A stretch of 9,592 nucleotides of DNA from Desulfurococcales archaeon (GTDB lineage Archaea; Thermoproteota; Thermoprotei_A; Sulfolobales; Ignicoccaceae). The notes below the pieces were generated by a model. It had not been told where the DNA came from. It made no database searches and was given only the letters and a program-made list of their open reading frames with translations. This document shows positions 6,427 through 9,592 of the stretch, one piece after another (the first letter of the stretch is position 1; every line of letters begins with the position of its first letter). The stretch is from the NCBI GenBank assembly GCA_015521275.1, contig WAOJ01000027.1, forward strand, positions 1 through 9,592, given 5' to 3'. The translations under genes and the position numbers were made by a program.

Positions 6427-6657
6427 ATGGCTAAGATGAAGGTAGGAGTGGTCGTTTACAAAGAACAGATGGACGGAGACGAGTTTTACGTCGCCGTGGA
6501 GCCCTTGAGCGGGGCCCAAGCTCAAGGCGACACTGTTGAGGAGGCCTTGGAGAAGGTGAAGGAAGAAATAGCCAAGATGAGCAGTGCTTGGTGTGAGTCA
6601 GAGCTTAGGGAGGCCGTTGATGCCAGGATAATAGAGGTTGAGGTGCCGGAAGAGTAA
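6427..6657 (+). CDS. HicB-like antitoxin-fold small protein
   Basis: This encodes 76 residues from ATG 6427, with GGTGGG just upstream; GTG 6418 and ATG 6436 are alternative starts. Residues 16-48 follow the HicB N-terminal pattern: a strand entering DGDEFYVAVEPL, a Gly turn, then AQGDTVEEALEKVKEEI, in which the GDT-xxEAL motif opens the helix. HicB proteins are antitoxins that pair with the small RNase HicA. Here no HicA-like gene (with its GSHH motif) lies on either side, and there is no extra DNA-binding domain: the remaining 28 residues are short and acidic. It may therefore be an orphan HicB-fold protein with another role. An acidic tail (EVEVPEE) ends the protein. Confidence 0.7.
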   Translation: MAKMKVGVVVYKEQMDGDEFYVAVEPLSGAQAQGDTVEEALEKVKEEIAKMSSAWCESELREAVDARIIEVEVPEE

Positions 6658-6663
6658 ATTTTT
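6655..6663 (+). terminator. Possible T-run terminator
   Basis: Five consecutive T residues (6659-6663) directly follow the stop codon of the HicB-like gene. Archaeal RNA polymerase often stops at such runs without a hairpin. The run is short, so this may only be partial termination ahead of the secreted-protein gene. Confidence 0.28.
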
Positions 6664-6697
6664 GCACCTTTAGTTCCTCGAACCCAAGGGCCCGGTC

Positions 6698-8554
6698 TTG
6701 AGGAAATGGGTGGCCGTCTTACTCCTAGCACCAACGCTCCTATCATTTCAAAGGGTAACCTTGAACGGAGATTGGATAACCTCTTCCCAGCTCTACAAGG
6801 GCCTCCTCATCGGAGCCTCCCCAGACTGGACGCCCGTCCCGGACGTGCCTTGTATAGTTACCTATACTCCCGCCCAAGGCATTAAGGAGACTTGCTATCC
6901 AGACTTGTTTCCCTCAGGAGGAGTAATAGAAGACTTGAGGATTATTGGTAATTCCCTTTACGCGAGCGGAAGGGGAGATACCTCCTGGGGAAGGGTTGAC
7001 GCCGTATACCTCTTGAAGTATGAGAACGGCTTTAGGATAATAGCCAGGCTGGGAAAGGAGAGGTGGGGCTCTCCCTATATTCAAAACGCCTTGACCTTGA
7101 TGGCCCCTCTGGAGGGCAATAGGATAGCCCTGATCGTTGAGTTGTTGAACAAGTGGGGAAACGGAGGAATAACGGATATTAGACTAGTGTTGCTAGATAC
7201 TAACGGTAACCTCTTGAAGGATGTCAGCATAGCTAATCTCTTCAATTTGAACGTTGACCGCCTATTTTACAATATAGCGGGAGAGGGCAAGTACCTACTA
7301 GTAGCACAAGCTTGGGCCAAAGGGGGCCTCGGCTATAGAGTGTTCAGGATAAACGTGGATGATATGAGCGCGAAGGTCTTGGACGAAGGTAGGGTCTTAG
7401 CCTACACCTTGGCCGTGGCCAGGCTTTACCCGGTAAATGGGAAGGGGAAGGAGTACGTAGCCGTTTATTATCTTTTGGAGAACGGGACCTTCGTGTTCAA
7501 GGCTTATGGTCAAAGGGGTTTGGTCTTTTCATTCTCTAGGACCCTCCCGCTGGACATCCTGAGCGGAGCCAGCTTCGGCTGCTGCAGGCCGAAGATGAAG
7601 GTCATCACGTCCTTCATAGCTTATGACGGCGGCTTTTACGTGCCGTTGAGCTTGTTGGTGGATACCCAGAGGGGGCCCGCTTGGATAGAGCTTCTGCTCG
7701 GGGCAAGAGGGGCCTACGCGTTCGACGTTAGGAGGGAGAGCTGGGGCCTCTCTATCGCTAGGGTGAGGGAGTGGAACTCCCTATTGGTAAGCGGATGCGA
7801 CGCTTGTGGAGAGGGCTACGCATATGCCTTACCGGACCCGGGAGGTCCAATAAAGTTCGAAGAAGAGAAAGAGTTGTGTCCAGCAATTACAGTGACTAAG
7901 ACTGTGACCGTTACTGAGACCGTTAGCAAGCCCGTTACTAGATCATTCATTTCCAAATCGTTCGAAGAGCTAATAAAGATTTATAACGAAGTCTCGAACA
8001 GCTTGGGCTTCAAGGCTATATTGCTCAAGGCCCCCTTCCAGAGGAACGTGCTGTACCTCTCAACCTTGGAAAGGCTAAACAACTTGTATAATAAGCTTCT
8101 CTCGTTCAATAAGGACTTGAGTAAGACTATTGAAAGGCTTAGGGATTTGAGCGAGGAAAGGCCGACGTTTAAGAACGTATACGAGATGGTTAGCCTCGTC
8201 CAGAGGGCTAAGGTAGATATTGCAATGAAGTTGAACACTTTGAAAGAGATGGGAGAATTGGTGAAGGAGATGGAGGCCTCCGTGCCCTCAGTTAGCTGCG
8301 AGCCTAACAAGGCTAAAGAAATAATATTGGGCATACTTAATGCCAAGACGATAAAGGAAATAGCAAAGTATAGGGCTGAGGCCTCCAAGATGGGCGGCTT
8401 GGACGCCGTGGTCAAGTGCTTGATAAAGAAAGCAATGCTTGATTCCATGAAGAGGTATGAGGAATTGAAAGTTACGGTTGAGAACGAGCTGAGGAGGTAC
8501 ATGAGCGAAGTAAAGAAGTATGAGGCAATATTAAAGTACTTGAGCGTTAGGTAA
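6698..8554 (+). CDS. Secreted propeller-like/TVT-linker/coiled-coil protein
   Basis: This is a 618-residue protein of no family I recognise. The TTG 6698 start gives MRKWVAVLLLAPTLLSF, a short secretion signal, with AAGGG seven bases upstream. Residues about 25-390 are beta-rich and contain repeated strand-turn-strand units (such as IEDLRIIGNSLYASG, DAVYLLKYENGFRIIARLG and VAVYYLLENGTFVFKAYG), suggestive of a beta-propeller or similar extracellular domain. A Thr/Val linker, TVTKTVTVTETVSKPVT (398-414), of the kind seen in crenarchaeal surface proteins, leads into residues 415-618, which are long charged helices likely to form coiled coils. There are nine cysteines (52, 66, 295, 296, 367, 370, 394, 534, 574), plausible disulfides outside the cytoplasm. 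No C-terminal membrane anchor is visible. It may be an envelope or surface stalk-like protein. Confidence 0.85.
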   Translation: MRKWVAVLLLAPTLLSFQRVTLNGDWITSSQLYKGLLIGASPDWTPVPDVPCIVTYTPAQGIKETCYPDLFPSGGVIEDLRIIGNSLYASGRGDTSWGRVDAVYLLKYENGFRIIARLGKERWGSPYIQNALTLMAPLEGNRIALIVELLNKWGNGGITDIRLVLLDTNGNLLKDVSIANLFNLNVDRLFYNIAGEGKYLLVAQAWAKGGLGYRVFRINVDDMSAKVLDEGRVLAYTLAVARLYPVNGKGKEYVAVYYLLENGTFVFKAYGQRGLVFSFSRTLPLDILSGASFGCCRPKMKVITSFIAYDGGFYVPLSLLVDTQRGPAWIELLLGARGAYAFDVRRESWGLSIARVREWNSLLVSGCDACGEGYAYALPDPGGPIKFEEEKELCPAITVTKTVTVTETVSKPVTRSFISKSFEELIKIYNEVSNSLGFKAILLKAPFQRNVLYLSTLERLNNLYNKLLSFNKDLSKTIERLRDLSEERPTFKNVYEMVSLVQRAKVDIAMKLNTLKEMGELVKEMEASVPSVSCEPNKAKEIILGILNAKTIKEIAKYRAEASKMGGLDAVVKCLIKKAMLDSMKRYEELKVTVENELRRYMSEVKKYEAILKYLSVR

Positions 8555-9592
8555 TCAGAGCCTAAAGTACAAGTCCCTTGCAAACCTGGGCTTTGCCAAT
8601 TCCTCCTCTATCCTCAGTAGCTCGTTATACTTGGCGGTCCTCTCCCCTCTTGCCGGAGCCCCGGTCTTTATTGCTGGAGACCTAGTCCCGACCGCGAAGT
8701 GCGCTATGAAGGTGTCCTCCGTCTCTCCGGACCTGTGGCTCACTATGGTAGACCAAGAGGCCCTAGTGGCTTCATCTATGACGTCCCAAGCCTCCGTCAC
8801 CGTCCCCACTTGGTTTACCTTTACCAAGACTGCGTTTGCCGCTTTCTCCTCTATTGCCTTCCTAACCAACTTAGGGTTGGTGACCAACAAGTCATCCCCC
8901 ACTATTCTGACCTTAAGCCTCTTGACCGCTTCCTTGAAGCCCTCCCAGTCCTCTTCGTGGAACGGGTCTTCAATGCTAACTATTGGATAATCCCTAATCA
9001 GCTCCTCGTAGAAGCTCAAGAGCCCTTCCCTGTCCAACTCCTTCCCGTCTATCTCGTAAACTCCCTTCTCTTTGTTGTAAAAGTGGGAGGCGGCTGCGTC
9101 TAAGGCCAAGGAAACCCTTTCCTCATATCCAGCTTCCTTTATCGCGTTCACCAGCGCGTCAAGCGCTTCCCTCGTCTCCTTCATTGGAGGTGCGAAGCCT
9201 CCCTCATCTCCAACGTTTATTGCGGACTTGCCGTACTTCTCCTTCAAGTAGTTCTTCAAAGCGTGGTATATTTCGGAAGCCGCTTGTAGGGCCTCAGAGA
9301 ACTTGGAGAAGTTCCAAGGGACTATCATGAACTCTTGGATGGCCAAGTCGTTGCCAGCGTGGGCTCCCCCGTTTATGACGTTGAGTAAGGGAGTAGGCAA
9401 GGTATCTGCCAAAGGACCTCCTAGGTACTTGTACAGGGGCAAGGAGAAGGAAGAGGCTGCCGCCTTCGCTACGGCCATGCTAGTAGCTACAACAGCGTTG
9501 GCACCCAGCCTGGACTTGTTCTCCGTCCCGTCCAACTCTATCATCTTATAGTCTATTTCCCTCTGGTTCGAAGAGTCCATGCCTATTAGGGC
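8555..9592 (-). CDS. eno: Enolase, C-terminal part (N-terminus beyond window)
   Basis: This enzyme interconverts 2-phosphoglycerate and phosphoenolpyruvate in glycolysis/gluconeogenesis. The window holds the last 345 residues. The frame runs off the right edge, so roughly the first 70-75 residues are missing. Numbered from the first visible residue, the landmarks are NKSRLGANA (25-33), GGAHAGN with the substrate His (75-81), GDEGGFAP (128-135), metal ligands D165 (LALDAAA), E208 (SIEDPF) and the Asp pair in VGDDLLVTN (232-240), the catalytic base K258 (LVKVNQ), SHRSGETED (285-293), and K309 in IKTGAPARGER. Everything needed for activity is present. The internal ATG at 9580 is not the real start, since the LIG before it belongs to the enolase sequence. 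The stop codon directly abuts the stop of the convergent secreted-protein gene. Confidence 0.97.
   Translation of the reverse strand, partial: ALIGMDSSNQREIDYKMIELDGTENKSRLGANAVVATSMAVAKAAASSFSLPLYKYLGGPLADTLPTPLLNVINGGAHAGNDLAIQEFMIVPWNFSKFSEALQAASEIYHALKNYLKEKYGKSAINVGDEGGFAPPMKETREALDALVNAIKEAGYEERVSLALDAAASHFYNKEKGVYEIDGKELDREGLLSFYEELIRDYPIVSIEDPFHEEDWEGFKEAVKRLKVRIVGDDLLVTNPKLVRKAIEEKAANAVLVKVNQVGTVTEAWDVIDEATRASWSTIVSHRSGETEDTFIAHFAVGTRSPAIKTGAPARGERTAKYNELLRIEEELAKPRFARDLYFRL

Noticed and set aside
7981..8583. Minus-strand open frame of 200 codons opposite the coiled-coil region
   Set aside because: Its Ser/Leu-rich translation is what the reverse strand of Lys/Glu-rich helical coding sequence gives, so it is a shadow.
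1..9592. C/D-box guide RNAs, tRNAs, CRISPR repeats, insertion sequences
   Set aside because: I looked on both strands for C-box (TGATGA-like) and D-box pairs, tRNA arms, regularly spaced repeats and transposase motifs, and found none that is convincing by eye.

Overview
The window reads as chromosomal DNA from a hyperthermophilic crenarchaeon. The evidence is heavy use of AGG/AGA arginine and ATA isoleucine codons, frequent GTG/TTG starts, purine-rich Shine-Dalgarno sites, very tight packing, an Aeropyrum-like NADP-type isocitrate dehydrogenase, a crenarchaeal-style Trm112 protein and a secreted protein with a TVT-rich linker. I infer Desulfurococcales, possibly Ignicoccus-like. That placement rests on general recognition, not on a search. 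I see no tRNA, rRNA, CRISPR array or insertion sequence.

Left part (1-1660): the start of a Panacea/SocA-domain (DUF4065-like) gene runs off the left edge on the minus strand. Diverging from it is a pair of overlapping membrane-protein genes, a 55-residue single-span protein and a 170-residue five-span protein, neither of which I recognise. Convergent with them is a METTL5-type N6-adenine methyltransferase with an NPPFG motif.

Middle part (1661-4284): NADP-type isocitrate dehydrogenase is followed, through an ATGA stop-start overlap, by a 100-residue helical protein of unknown function. Its stop codon overlaps that of a convergent histone-deacetylase-fold amidohydrolase whose zinc and catalytic residues are all present. 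A short AT-rich spacer then appears to serve as a two-way promoter.

Right part (4285-9592): a run of same-strand genes encodes a 2x[4Fe-4S] ferredoxin, a Trm112 zinc protein (the usual activating partner of METTL5-type and other methyltransferases), an MFS-type transporter, a 102-residue unknown and a HicB-like small protein without a HicA partner. A large secreted protein follows, with a beta-rich N-terminal half, a TVT-type linker and an alpha-helical/coiled-coil C-terminal half. It abuts, stop codon to stop codon, a convergent enolase gene that runs off the right edge.

Functionally the window mixes central carbon metabolism (isocitrate dehydrogenase, enolase, ferredoxin) with RNA modification (METTL5-like plus Trm112), deacetylation, and envelope or surface proteins. 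I see no clear-cut new defence system. The most unusual items are the secreted propeller-like/coiled-coil protein, the unrecognised membrane-protein pair beside a Panacea gene, and the co-location of a METTL5-like enzyme with its presumed Trm112 partner.
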